A stretch of 64,000 nucleotides of DNA from Microbacterium sp. ACRRU (lineage in GTDB: Bacteria > Actinomycetota > Actinomycetes > Actinomycetales > Microbacteriaceae), in the NCBI RefSeq assembly GCF_022346945.1, contig NZ_JAKRNI010000018.1, positions 1 to 64,000 of the forward strand, given 5' to 3'. Shown one piece after another: positions 8,792 to 16,876 of the stretch. Positions within the stretch are counted from its first letter, which is position 1. Each line of letters begins with the position of its first letter. The notes under the pieces were generated by a model, which was not told the origin of the DNA, ran no database searches, and saw only the letters and a program-made list of their open reading frames with translations. The position numbers and the translations under genes were made by a program.

Positions 8792-10147
8792 ATGACCCAG
8801 ATCAGGCAGGCGGAGAAGCCCCCGGAGGCATCTCCGCGACGCGGGCGGGCGGAGGCCGATCCGGCCCCGCGGGGCCCCGCACGGAGGCATCGGACGACCG
8901 TCCTGGTCGTCGTCATCGGGCTCATCGCCGCGGTGGCACTGTTCCTGTTCATGATCACGCGGGCACCCGCGGAGACGAGGCCCACGACCCTCGGCTTCTC
9001 GCTGAACAGCTTCTTCCGGACGCTGGGCGAGATGAACCCACTGATCCAGATCCCGCTCGTGATCCTGGTCTTCGCCGCGGTCGTCGGTCTGCTCCTCCTG
9101 CTCATCGAGTACGCGCCCCGATCGGGTAAGGGGTACTTCTGGCTGCGGCTGGTCGCGTGCTTCGGCATCCCGGTGCTGGCCTTCATGCTCCTGCGCCCGT
9201 ACCAGAACGCCGTCATCTACGTCCTGGGCATCGCCGTGATCCTCGGTGGCATCCTTTTCTACGCCGACTACCGCTCACGTCAGGGCGCGGGCTACCTGTT
9301 CCAGCTCGTGCTGTTCGCCGCCCCGGCCGCGATCCTGCTGCTCATGGGGCTGGTCTACCCCGCGCTGTCCACGCTCGTGCAGTCGTTCATGGACAAGACC
9401 GGCGAGAACTTCGTCGGTTTCGAGAACTACATCTGGACCTTCACGAACCCCGAGGGCTTCTGGTCGGTCATCAACACCCTCATCTGGGTGCTGCTCGCCC
9501 CGACCTTCGCCACCGCGATCGGCCTGGCCTACGCCGTCTTCATCGACCGAGCCGCGGGGGAGCGGTTCCTCAAGATCCTCATCTTCATGCCGTTCGCGAT
9601 CTCGTTCGTCGGCGCCGGCATCATCTGGAAGTTCGTCTACGACTTCCGCCAGGGCGACCAGATTGGCATCCTGAACGCGATCGTCACGGCGTTCGGCGGT
9701 CAGCCGGTGTCGTGGCTCGCGGCCACCCCGCTGATCAACACGCTCCTGCTTGTCGTGGTGTTCATCTGGAGCCAGACGGGCCTCGCCATGGTCATCCTGT
9801 CGGCGGCGATCAAGGCGGTCCCGCCGGAGCAGATGGAGGCCGCGGAGCTCGACGGGGCGAACGCCTGGGAGCGCTTCATCAACGTCACGGTCCCCGGCAT
9901 CCGCTCTTCGCTCATCGTGGTGCTCACCACGATCGCAATCGGCGCTCTGAAGATCTACGACATCGTCGCGGTCATGACCGGTGGTCGCAACGACTCCACC
10001 GTCCTCGCCTTCGAGATGGTCAACCAGCAGCAGCGGTTCCAGAGCTACGGGCACTCCGCGGCGCTGGCCGTCGTGCTGTTCCTGTTCGTCCTGCCGCTGA
10101 TCATCTTCAACGTGCGCCAGATCCGGAAGCAGAGGGAAGTGCGATGA
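8792..10147 (+). CDS. Sugar ABC transporter permease (MalF-like) with extra N-terminal helices
   Basis: A 451-residue inner membrane permease. The canonical part begins near residue 170 and contains the ATPase-coupling EAA loop (EAAELDGANAWERFINVTVP). Before it are a charged tail of about 35 residues and four or so further hydrophobic segments (for example TVLVVVIGLIAAVALFLFMI), so the protein is much longer than a minimal 300-residue permease. GGAGGG precedes the ATG at 8792. The stop overlaps the next start by 4 bases, implying coupled translation of the permease pair. Confidence 0.88.
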   Translation: MTQIRQAEKPPEASPRRGRAEADPAPRGPARRHRTTVLVVVIGLIAAVALFLFMITRAPAETRPTTLGFSLNSFFRTLGEMNPLIQIPLVILVFAAVVGLLLLLIEYAPRSGKGYFWLRLVACFGIPVLAFMLLRPYQNAVIYVLGIAVILGGILFYADYRSRQGAGYLFQLVLFAAPAAILLLMGLVYPALSTLVQSFMDKTGENFVGFENYIWTFTNPEGFWSVINTLIWVLLAPTFATAIGLAYAVFIDRAAGERFLKILIFMPFAISFVGAGIIWKFVYDFRQGDQIGILNAIVTAFGGQPVSWLAATPLINTLLLVVVFIWSQTGLAMVILSAAIKAVPPEQMEAAELDGANAWERFINVTVPGIRSSLIVVLTTIAIGALKIYDIVAVMTGGRNDSTVLAFEMVNQQQRFQSYGHSAALAVVLFLFVLPLIIFNVRQIRKQREVR

Positions 10148-11121
10148 CCACCTCCACCGTGGTGCTCGAGCCCACGTCAGACACCCGTTCGGCACGACAG
10201 GTCGCGCGGGACACCCGTCGCCACGAGGCGATGGCGCGCAAGCGCCTGACCTCGAAGGGAGCCACGATCGCGGCGATCGCGATCGCGTTCTTCTGGACGA
10301 TCCCGACCTTCGGTCTGTTCGTCACCTCGTTCCGCCCGGGCTCCGACACGCAGTCGACCGGATGGTGGACGGTCTTCACGGACCCGTCCTTCACTCTGGA
10401 GAACTACCGTCTCGCCTTCACGTCGGGCGGTACCGCGCTGACGCTGGCGGCATCGTTCCTCAACTCGCTCGCCATCACGATCCCGGTGGTCGTGTTCGCG
10501 CTGGCGATCGCCTCCTTGATCGCGTACGCGTTCGCGTGGATCGACTTCAAGGGGCGGAACTTCTTCTTCATCTTCATCTTCGCGTTGCAGATCGTGCCGC
10601 TGCAGATGGCCCTCGTGCCGCTGCTCAGCCTGTTCTCGCGCGGCTTGACGATCAACGACGTGACGATCTTCCCCGGCTTCGAGCTGCGGGGCATCGAGCA
10701 CAGCTTCGCCACGGTGTGGATCGCCCACGTCATCTTCGCAATGCCGTTGGCGATCTTCCTGCTGCACAACTTCATCGCGGAGATCCCGCACGAGGTGATC
10801 GAGGCGGCGCGCGTGGACGGCGCGGGGCACGGACAGGTGTTCTTCCGTTTGATCCTGCCGCTCGCGGCTCCCGCCCTGGCATCCTTCGCGGTGCTGGAGT
10901 TCATCTGGGTGTGGAACGACCTGCTGGTGGCGACGATCTTCGCCCCGTCGTCATCGCTGCCGTTGACGCAATCGTTGAACTCGCTGTCGGGAACGTGGGG
11001 TGACCAGTGGTTCCTGCAGTCCGCGGGAACGTTCATCTCGATCCTGGTTCCCCTGATCGTGTTCTTCCTGCTGCAGCGCTTCTTCGTTCGGGGTCTCCTC
11101 GCCGGCGCGACGAAGGGCTGA
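10144..11121 (+). CDS. Sugar ABC transporter permease (MalG-like)
   Basis: A 325-residue second permease subunit with about six membrane segments. The EAA loop is EVIEAARVDGAGHGQVFFRL near residue 220, followed by LPLAAPALASFAVLEFIWVWND. The ATG overlaps the stop of the first permease (ATGA). The reading frame is open far upstream, but that part lies within the first permease gene and is not coding. Together with the upstream genes it forms the membrane channel of the LacI-controlled sugar importer. Confidence 0.9.
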   Translation: MTTSTVVLEPTSDTRSARQVARDTRRHEAMARKRLTSKGATIAAIAIAFFWTIPTFGLFVTSFRPGSDTQSTGWWTVFTDPSFTLENYRLAFTSGGTALTLAASFLNSLAITIPVVVFALAIASLIAYAFAWIDFKGRNFFFIFIFALQIVPLQMALVPLLSLFSRGLTINDVTIFPGFELRGIEHSFATVWIAHVIFAMPLAIFLLHNFIAEIPHEVIEAARVDGAGHGQVFFRLILPLAAPALASFAVLEFIWVWNDLLVATIFAPSSSLPLTQSLNSLSGTWGDQWFLQSAGTFISILVPLIVFFLLQRFFVRGLLAGATKG

Positions 11122-11130
11122 CGCCTTACG

Positions 11131-11178
11131 ACGACGAGAGGGCGTGGCATCCGCGAGGGCGCCACGCCCCTTCGTCGT
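11131..11178. terminator. Terminator after the sugar importer operon
   Basis: An 18-base inverted repeat (11131-11148 with 11161-11178, two central mismatches) between the convergent permease and DUF305 genes. The loop contains GGCATCC. Confidence 0.7.
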
Positions 11179-11186
11179 GCGAAGGG

Positions 11187-11858
11187 TCAGCCGGAACAGG
11201 ACAGGCGGGCCTGGATGCTGCGCATCGCGTCGATCTCGGCCGACTGGCCGGCGACGATGGCCTCAGCCACGTCCTTCACGCGAGCGTCGTCGCCCAACTC
11301 GATGACGGCCTCGGCCATGGGAATCGCTCCCTGGTGGTGCCGGATCATCAGGTCGAGGAACAGACAGTCGGCGGGCTGCCCGTCGAGGGTGGCGAGGCGA
11401 TCGAGCTCGGCATCCGAGGCCATGCCCATCTGCGCGAGCACCTCGTCCTGCGAGAGGGCGGACGTGTCGCCGTGGCTGTGCGCGCCGGACGCGGCCATCC
11501 ACTGCATGAGCGGCTGGGACGACGCCTGCGGCAGCCCCCACTGCACGAGCCAGCCGTACATCTCGCCGCGCTGCCCGGACTGGGTCGTGGCGATGTCGTA
11601 CGACAGGGTGCGCAGCTCGGGGTCGGCGGTCTTGCGGTAGATCTCCATCGCCATCTGGACGGCCTGCGTGTGATGAACCTGCATGTCGCGGGCGAAGCCG
11701 GCGTCGGCCGAGGCGGTCGACGGCGTCGCCGGCGCGGCGGTCGCGCCGAACGCGGTGAAGCGCCCGACGGAGAAGGCGACCGCGAGCAGCGCCACGGCGG
11801 CGACGGCGACGACGAGCCACCGCGTCGCCGGTCGCGCGACCGGGGCGTCGTCGTTCAC
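11187..11858 (-). CDS. DUF305 membrane-anchored protein
   Basis: A 223-residue protein with one N-terminal membrane helix (WLVVAVAAVALLAVAFSVG) and an extracytoplasmic four-helix DUF305 (ferritin-like fold) domain. That domain is rich in His and Met, with MQVHHTQAVQMAMEIY and MIRHHQGAIPMAEAVIELG, the two typical HH repeats. Such proteins are often linked to copper or other metal handling, but their biochemistry is poorly defined. A GTG at 11858 immediately follows the stop of the upstream gene, with AAGG before it. A GTG at 11888 would overlap that gene by 29 bases and is less likely. It is co-transcribed with the DUF3105 gene. Confidence 0.8.
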   Translation of the reverse strand: MNDDAPVARPATRWLVVAVAAVALLAVAFSVGRFTAFGATAAPATPSTASADAGFARDMQVHHTQAVQMAMEIYRKTADPELRTLSYDIATTQSGQRGEMYGWLVQWGLPQASSQPLMQWMAASGAHSHGDTSALSQDEVLAQMGMASDAELDRLATLDGQPADCLFLDLMIRHHQGAIPMAEAVIELGDDARVKDVAEAIVAGQSAEIDAMRSIQARLSCSG

Positions 11859-11859
11859 G

Positions 11860-12567
11860 TCACGCCTTGCCGGGGCCGTCGATCGCACCCGAGCACGTGG
11901 CGTTCGGCTCGGGGACGTTCTGGCTGCGCCAGTACTCGGTGAAGAACTCCGCGATGCGCGGGTCGGTGGGGTCGTCGAGCTTCAGCTGGTGGTTCCAGGC
12001 GCTGACAGCCACGGGGGTGTCCATACCGGGGTACGGCGAGAGGATGGCGTAGCTCGAGGGCATGACCGCCTCGAGCGCCTCGACACCGGCCTCGTCGACA
12101 CGCTCGGGATCGTAGGTGATCCAGATCGCGCCGTGCTCGAGGGAGTGCACCGCGTTCTCGTTCTGCTGGGGCTCGGTGTAGACGGCGCAGTTCAACCAGT
12201 ACGGGTTGTGCGGACCGCCGGCGGGCGGGGTCTGCTCGTACGTCACGGTTCCCTCGACGTGGTCCGTGCGGTTCTCGAACGTCTCCACGCCCTCGATCTC
12301 GCGCCCGGTGCTGTTGCCGGCCTGATAGCTGGGCGGTGGCGCCGGGGCGAAGGCGAAGGATGCCACCACGAGACCGATCACGGCCAGGGCGGCGGTGGAT
12401 CCGACCACCCACCAGACGAGCTTGCTGCGCTTACGACGCGCGATCTGCTTCTGGTACTCCTGGAGCTTCTGCTGCCGCTTCTGCTCGCGTTGCTGCTTGA
12501 CGGTGAGGTCGATATCGGCCTGCGTGGCGGGGTTGCCGCTCTTGCGCTTGTCGGGGGAGGGGCTCAT
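11860..12567 (-). CDS. DUF3105 membrane protein
   Basis: A 235-residue protein with a Lys/Gln-rich cytoplasmic N-terminus (residues 1-48), one membrane helix (LVWWVVGSTAALAVIGLVVA) and an external DUF3105 domain. The domain shows the family marks GPHNPYW, AVHSLEHGAIWITYDP and the His-rich WNHQ. Function is unknown. DUF3105 and DUF305 genes commonly pair in actinobacteria, suggesting one shared extracytoplasmic role. A -10-like TAGGCT on the minus strand (12624-12629) would give a leader of about 50 bases. Confidence 0.8.
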   Translation of the reverse strand: MSPSPDKRKSGNPATQADIDLTVKQQREQKRQQKLQEYQKQIARRKRSKLVWWVVGSTAALAVIGLVVASFAFAPAPPPSYQAGNSTGREIEGVETFENRTDHVEGTVTYEQTPPAGGPHNPYWLNCAVYTEPQQNENAVHSLEHGAIWITYDPERVDEAGVEALEAVMPSSYAILSPYPGMDTPVAVSAWNHQLKLDDPTDPRIAEFFTEYWRSQNVPEPNATCSGAIDGPGKA

Positions 12568-12797
12568 GCGGTCTGTGCTGTCTCTCTCTTATGCGGGAGG
12601 CGTCGGCGCGGGCCGATGCGCCCAGCCTATGCGGGTGAATGCGGCGTCGGCCTGAAAGGAACCCGCGAGGGGATGGTGCTGAAGCTGAGCCGCGCGATAG
12701 TATTACGGTGTCGAATCGTTTCGAGGTTCGGCGATCCCCCTCTTTTGTCAGCCCGGCTCCGTCCGGGCCATCCGTGTTGCGAAACGAACTGACTGCC

Positions 12798-14135
12798 GTG
12801 CTCGATACCGCCTCCCAGCCCGTGATCCCCTCGACCGCCCGCCCCGAGACCTCGGCGACGGGTGCCATCCGCGCGCTCGGCAGCAATCCCGCCACCGCGC
12901 CGGTCGTGTTGCATCCCGGCGACAGCATCCCCGCATCGCGTCGTGTGCTGTACGTCGTGCTGCTGGGGGCGCTCACCGCCCTCGGGCCCTTCACGATCGA
13001 CCTGTACCTGCCGGCCTTCCCGGTGCTCGAGGCCGACTTCCAGACGTCGGCGGCGGCGATCCAGCTGACGCTGACCGGGACGATGATCGGCTTCGCCCTC
13101 GGGCAACTCATCGTGGGGCCCCTCAGCGACAAGGTCGGGCGCCGCATCCCGCTGCTGTCGGTCACCGCTCTGCATGTCGCGGCCAGCGTCTTCGCGGCCC
13201 TGGCCCCGACGCTCGGCACGCTGTCGATCGCGCGCGTGCTCATGGGGGCCGGTGCGGCGGCCGGTGGTGTGGTCGCCGCGGCGATCGTCCGGGACCTTTT
13301 CGGAGGGCGCCGCCTCGTCGTGATGCTCTCGCGTCTGGCTCTGGTGTCCGGCGTCGCTCCGGTCCTGGCTCCCCTCGCCGGCTCGCTGCTGCTGTCGGTC
13401 ATGCCGTGGCGCGGCATCTTCTGGGTCTTGGCCGCGTACGGCACGGTCATGCTCGTGTCTGCCATCGTGTTCGTTCCCGAGACGCTCCCCTCCGCTCGCC
13501 GCGGCGGCAAGGGCGCGACGACCGTGTGGCAGCGGTACGCGAGTGTGTTCCGCGACCGCGTCTTCATCGGTGTGCTCGTCATCGGCGCCATGACCTTCAG
13601 CGGTCTCTTCTCTTACCTGTCGGCGTCGTCGTTCCTCTTCCAACAGAGCTACGGCTTCGACGCCCAGCAGTACGGCGTGCTGTTCGCGGCCAACTCCGTC
13701 GGTCTGGTGATCGGCGTGCAGGTGGCCTCGCGTCTGGCTGCGCGATTCGGTCCCCAGTGGGTCTTGGCGTTCTCGACGGCCTCGCTGGTGTTGTGGGCGA
13801 CCGTGATCGTCGTGTTCGATCAGCTCGGCCTCGGGCTGTGGGGCACGGTGATCCCGTTGTTCTTCTTCATGACCTCCTGTGGATTCACGTTCCCGTGCGC
13901 GCAGGTGCTCGCCCTGGATCGCCACGGCAAGGCGGCAGGAACCGCGCAGTCGATCATCGGCGCGTCGAACTTCGGCATCGCGGGAGTGATCTCGCCCGTG
14001 GTCGGTCTGTTGGCCACGGGTTCCGGCATCACCGCGACGACGATGGCATCCGTCATGGTGGGGTGCGCGGTGCTCGGCGTCCTGGCCCTGTGGCTGCTCG
14101 TGCGCCCGCGCACCGTCGCGCGGCTCGCGCCGTGA
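12798..14135 (+). CDS. MFS multidrug efflux transporter (Bcr/CflA type)
   Basis: About 445 residues with 12 membrane helices. The first helix reads VVLLGALTALGPFTIDLYLP, the family signature for Bcr/CflA drug exporters. Motif A follows as GPLSDKVGRR in the loop between helices 2 and 3. Expected role is proton-driven export of drugs or small metabolites. The start is uncertain: the frame is open from 12639, with GTG codons at 12708, 12774 and 12798 and no clear ribosome site. I chose 12798 because the first helix still lies 45 residues in. TAGTAT (12698-12703) may be its -10 box. Confidence 0.82.
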   Translation: MLDTASQPVIPSTARPETSATGAIRALGSNPATAPVVLHPGDSIPASRRVLYVVLLGALTALGPFTIDLYLPAFPVLEADFQTSAAAIQLTLTGTMIGFALGQLIVGPLSDKVGRRIPLLSVTALHVAASVFAALAPTLGTLSIARVLMGAGAAAGGVVAAAIVRDLFGGRRLVVMLSRLALVSGVAPVLAPLAGSLLLSVMPWRGIFWVLAAYGTVMLVSAIVFVPETLPSARRGGKGATTVWQRYASVFRDRVFIGVLVIGAMTFSGLFSYLSASSFLFQQSYGFDAQQYGVLFAANSVGLVIGVQVASRLAARFGPQWVLAFSTASLVLWATVIVVFDQLGLGLWGTVIPLFFFMTSCGFTFPCAQVLALDRHGKAAGTAQSIIGASNFGIAGVISPVVGLLATGSGITATTMASVMVGCAVLGVLALWLLVRPRTVARLAP

Positions 14136-14212
14136 CCCGATGCCGCGGCGCGAACAGTAGCAGAGGGCGTGCCGAGGTTCCGCGGCGCCGCCCGGACGGG
14201 CATCATTAGCCG

Positions 14213-14917
14213 ATGAACGTCGATTCCGAGCCCGTGGCGCCGCTGACGGTGCGCTCCGATCGTGCGTGGGGCATCGTCGGCCTGGTGCTGATCGCTCTCG
14301 CCTGCGGACTGGGGGCGTGGGTGTACTTCCGTGGGCCGAGCCCGTTCGCGATCGACGTGTGGTGGAACCAGTTGTTCGCCGCGGCGCCGCTGGAGCCGCT
14401 GCTGTCGTTCGCGCTCGTGATGAACGAGCTGGGCGGCTACGTCACCGCCATCCTCATCGTCCCGATCGGCGGTGCGCTCGCGCTGTTCCTCTTCGGCAAG
14501 CGGTGGGCGGCGCTGTACTTCCTCGCGGCCTCGGCGGGCAGCGCTCTGCTCGTGCAGGTGCTGAAGCACACGTTCGGACGCGCGCGTCCGGAAGACATCC
14601 TCGTGCTCTCCGATTACGGCTCCTTCCCGTCGGGGCACACCGCGAACGCGGCGACCATCGCGGTGGTGGCCGGAATCCTCTTCCCGTCGCTCTGGGTGCG
14701 GCTGGCCGGTGCGGCCTGGCTCGTGCTGATGGCTTTCAGCCGCACATACCTGCACGCCCACTGGCTCTCCGACACCATCGGCGGCGCCCTCGTCGGCGCC
14801 GGCGCGGCTCTCGTGCTGGCCGCGGTGTTCTCGCGTCTGCGCGCACGCGACGCGGACCGCGCGACGCTCCGGCGCGCCGGCCGAGCCCCGGATGCCGTGT
14901 CCCCGCGCACGTCCTAG
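14213..14917 (+). CDS. PAP2-family membrane phosphatase
   Basis: A 234-residue protein with about six membrane helices and the three PAP2 phosphatase motifs: KHTFGRARP, PSGH and SRTYLHAHWLSD. Members dephosphorylate lipid phosphates such as phosphatidic acid or undecaprenyl pyrophosphate at the outer face of the membrane. Which lipid is used here is not visible. CATCAT lies 6 bases before the ATG, so translation may be leaderless. Its TAG stop forms the first half of the -10 box of the next gene. Confidence 0.88.
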   Translation: MNVDSEPVAPLTVRSDRAWGIVGLVLIALACGLGAWVYFRGPSPFAIDVWWNQLFAAAPLEPLLSFALVMNELGGYVTAILIVPIGGALALFLFGKRWAALYFLAASAGSALLVQVLKHTFGRARPEDILVLSDYGSFPSGHTANAATIAVVAGILFPSLWVRLAGAAWLVLMAFSRTYLHAHWLSDTIGGALVGAGAALVLAAVFSRLRARDADRATLRRAGRAPDAVSPRTS

Positions 14918-14920
14918 GCT
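14915..14920 (+). promoter_or_regulatory. -10 box for leaderless HerA-like gene, sharing a stop codon
   Basis: TAGGCT ends 7 bases before the ATG at 14928. Its TAG is also the stop codon of the PAP2 gene. No ribosome site lies between, so the mRNA probably starts at or next to the ATG. Confidence 0.6.
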
Positions 14921-14927
14921 GACCGCT

Positions 14928-16796
14928 ATGAGCGACAGTGCCGCCGCCCGTCCCGCCGACGATCCCGAGGTCTCACGTCTGCGCGCGGCGGCAGAGGCTG
15001 CGGAGGCGGAACTGCGTCTGGCCCGGGCGCGCGCCGAGCTCGCGTCCGCCGAGGCCGCTGCCGCTCGTGCCCGCGCGGATGCCGCCGCGGGGCCGGACGT
15101 CGAAACCACGACGTCGGCGGGCGAAGCGGCGCCATCACGTACCTCGTCGACGCGGCAGCCCGCCCCCGACGCCGAAGCTCCTCTCACCGCCGCCCAGGTC
15201 GCCGAGATCGCGGCCGGGTATGGGAGCGACGCGGCGGCCCTCGACCTCGGCGTGCTCGTCAACGGCGGCCCGGTGGCATCCGTTCGCGTGCGCATCCCGC
15301 TCGCCATGACCAACCGGCACGGGCTTGTCGCCGGGGCCACCGGGACGGGCAAGACGCGCACGCTGCAACTCCTGGCCGAGCAGCTGTCGGCCAGCGGCGT
15401 TCCCGTGTTCGCGGCCGACATCAAGGGCGACCTGTCCGGTATCGCGGCTCCCGGCGCGGAGAGCGAGAAGCTCAGGGCGCGCACCCGCTCCCTCGAACAG
15501 GACTGGTCACCGCGCGCGTACCCCACGGAGTTCTACGCACTCGGGGACGACTCCGCGTCCGGTGTGCCGGTGCGGGCGACGGTATCGGGATTCGGCCCCC
15601 TGCTGCTCAGCCGCGTGCTCGGCCTCAACGCCACCCAGGAGTCGAGTCTGGCGCTCGTGTTCCACTACGCGGACGAGAAAGGCCTCGCCCTCGTCGATCT
15701 CTCCGACCTCCGGGCGGTGCTGACGTTCCTCACCAGCGATGAAGGCAAAGCCGAGCTGAAGAACGTCGGGGGACTGTCGAGCGCGACCGCCGGTGTCATC
15801 CTGCGCGAGCTCGTTGCCTTCTCGGCCTCCGGCGCCGACGGCTTCTTCGGCGAACCGGAGCTGGACGTGACGGACTTCCTGCGCGTCACCGCCGAGGGCG
15901 AGGGCATGGTGAGCTTGCTCGAGGTGCCGAACGTCGCCGCACGCCCCGAGCTGTACTCGACGTTTCTCATGTACCTGCTGGCGGAGCTCTACGAGGTGCT
16001 CCCCGAGGTCGGCGATCTCGACAAGCCGAAGCTGGTGTTCTTCTTCGACGAGGCGCACCTGCTGTTCCGGGACGCGTCGAAGGCGTTCCTCGCGGCGATC
16101 ACGCAAACCGTGCGCCTCATCCGGTCGAAGGGCGTCGGCGTCTTCTTCGTCACACAGACACCCAAGGACGTCCCGGCCGACGTGCTGGCGCAGCTCGGTT
16201 CGCGCGTCCAGCACGCGCTGCGCGCCTTCACTCCCGATGACGCCGCGGCTCTGCGCGCCTCGGTGCGCACGTACCCGGCCTCCGGTTACGACCTCGAGCG
16301 CGTGCTGCAGGAGCTCGGGACCGGCGAGGCGATCATCACCGTGATGGATGAACGTGGCACGCCGACGCCCGTCGCCTGGACGCGGCTGTACGCACCACGG
16401 GCGTCGATGGCGCCGATCCCCGCGGGCGACCTCGCCGCCGCCGTCTCGGCATCCCCCCTGTTCGCCCGATACGGCTCACCGCTGGAGCGCGAGTCCGCGC
16501 GTGAGATCCTCGCAGCGCGGCTGCAAGCGGCGACCGAGGCGCGGGAGGCCGCCGAACGGGCGAAGAAGGCCGCCGCCGATGAAGCGGAGTACGCGCGGCA
16601 GAAGGCGGCGATCGACAAGGCCCACGCCGAGGCGCAGAAGAAGGCGCAGCGCGAGTACGACCGGCTGCTCAGGGGAACGGCATCCCCTCGGTCGAGCTCT
16701 CCCTCGTCGCCGCTCGACGACCTTCTGGGCCGCGGTTCCACGCGGACGATCCTGAACGGTGTGATCCGGGGCCTGTTCGGCACCGGCCGCCGTTAA
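14928..16796 (+). CDS. HerA-like ATPase (DUF853 family)
   Basis: A 622-residue FtsK/HerA-superfamily ATPase. The N-terminus (3-55) is an Ala/Arg-rich coiled coil. Walker A is GATGTGKT (about 138-145), Walker B is KLVFFFDEAHLLF (about 365), with an arginine-rich sensor region ending VFFVTQTPKDVPADVL. The C-terminus (about 520-590) is a second Ala/Lys-rich coiled coil. DUF853 proteins are thought to act as DNA translocases or helicases, but the cellular role is unsettled. Compared with NurA-linked HerA, no nuclease gene is adjacent. It is closed by a palindromic repeat and converges with the ProP-like gene. Confidence 0.85.
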   Translation: MSDSAAARPADDPEVSRLRAAAEAAEAELRLARARAELASAEAAAARARADAAAGPDVETTTSAGEAAPSRTSSTRQPAPDAEAPLTAAQVAEIAAGYGSDAAALDLGVLVNGGPVASVRVRIPLAMTNRHGLVAGATGTGKTRTLQLLAEQLSASGVPVFAADIKGDLSGIAAPGAESEKLRARTRSLEQDWSPRAYPTEFYALGDDSASGVPVRATVSGFGPLLLSRVLGLNATQESSLALVFHYADEKGLALVDLSDLRAVLTFLTSDEGKAELKNVGGLSSATAGVILRELVAFSASGADGFFGEPELDVTDFLRVTAEGEGMVSLLEVPNVAARPELYSTFLMYLLAELYEVLPEVGDLDKPKLVFFFDEAHLLFRDASKAFLAAITQTVRLIRSKGVGVFFVTQTPKDVPADVLAQLGSRVQHALRAFTPDDAAALRASVRTYPASGYDLERVLQELGTGEAIITVMDERGTPTPVAWTRLYAPRASMAPIPAGDLAAAVSASPLFARYGSPLERESAREILAARLQAATEAREAAERAKKAAADEAEYARQKAAIDKAHAEAQKKAQREYDRLLRGTASPRSSSPSSPLDDLLGRGSTRTILNGVIRGLFGTGRR

Positions 16797-16800
16797 CCCG

Positions 16801-16864
16801 GCGCGAGTCGCCAAGACTTGTCGCCGCGGAGCACCCGACGGCGACAAATCCTGGCGACTCGCGC
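16801..16864. repeat. 64-bp palindromic element, copy 1
   Basis: Arms 16801-16826 and 16839-16864 pair over 26 bases with two mismatches. The ends read GCGCGAGTCGCCA and TGGCGACTCGCGC. It sits 4 bases after the HerA-like stop, between convergent genes, and could work as a bidirectional terminator. A second copy of the same length with the same ends lies inside a helicase gene at 53292-53355, so this is a dispersed element and not only a terminator. Confidence 0.8.
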
Positions 16865-16876
16865 GTGGCGGGGCGG

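Noticed and set aside
12639-12797. An N-terminal extension of the Bcr/CflA-like transporter
   Set aside because: The frame is open, but there is no ribosome site, the residues are Arg/Pro-rich shadow-like, and a probable -10 box lies inside the segment.
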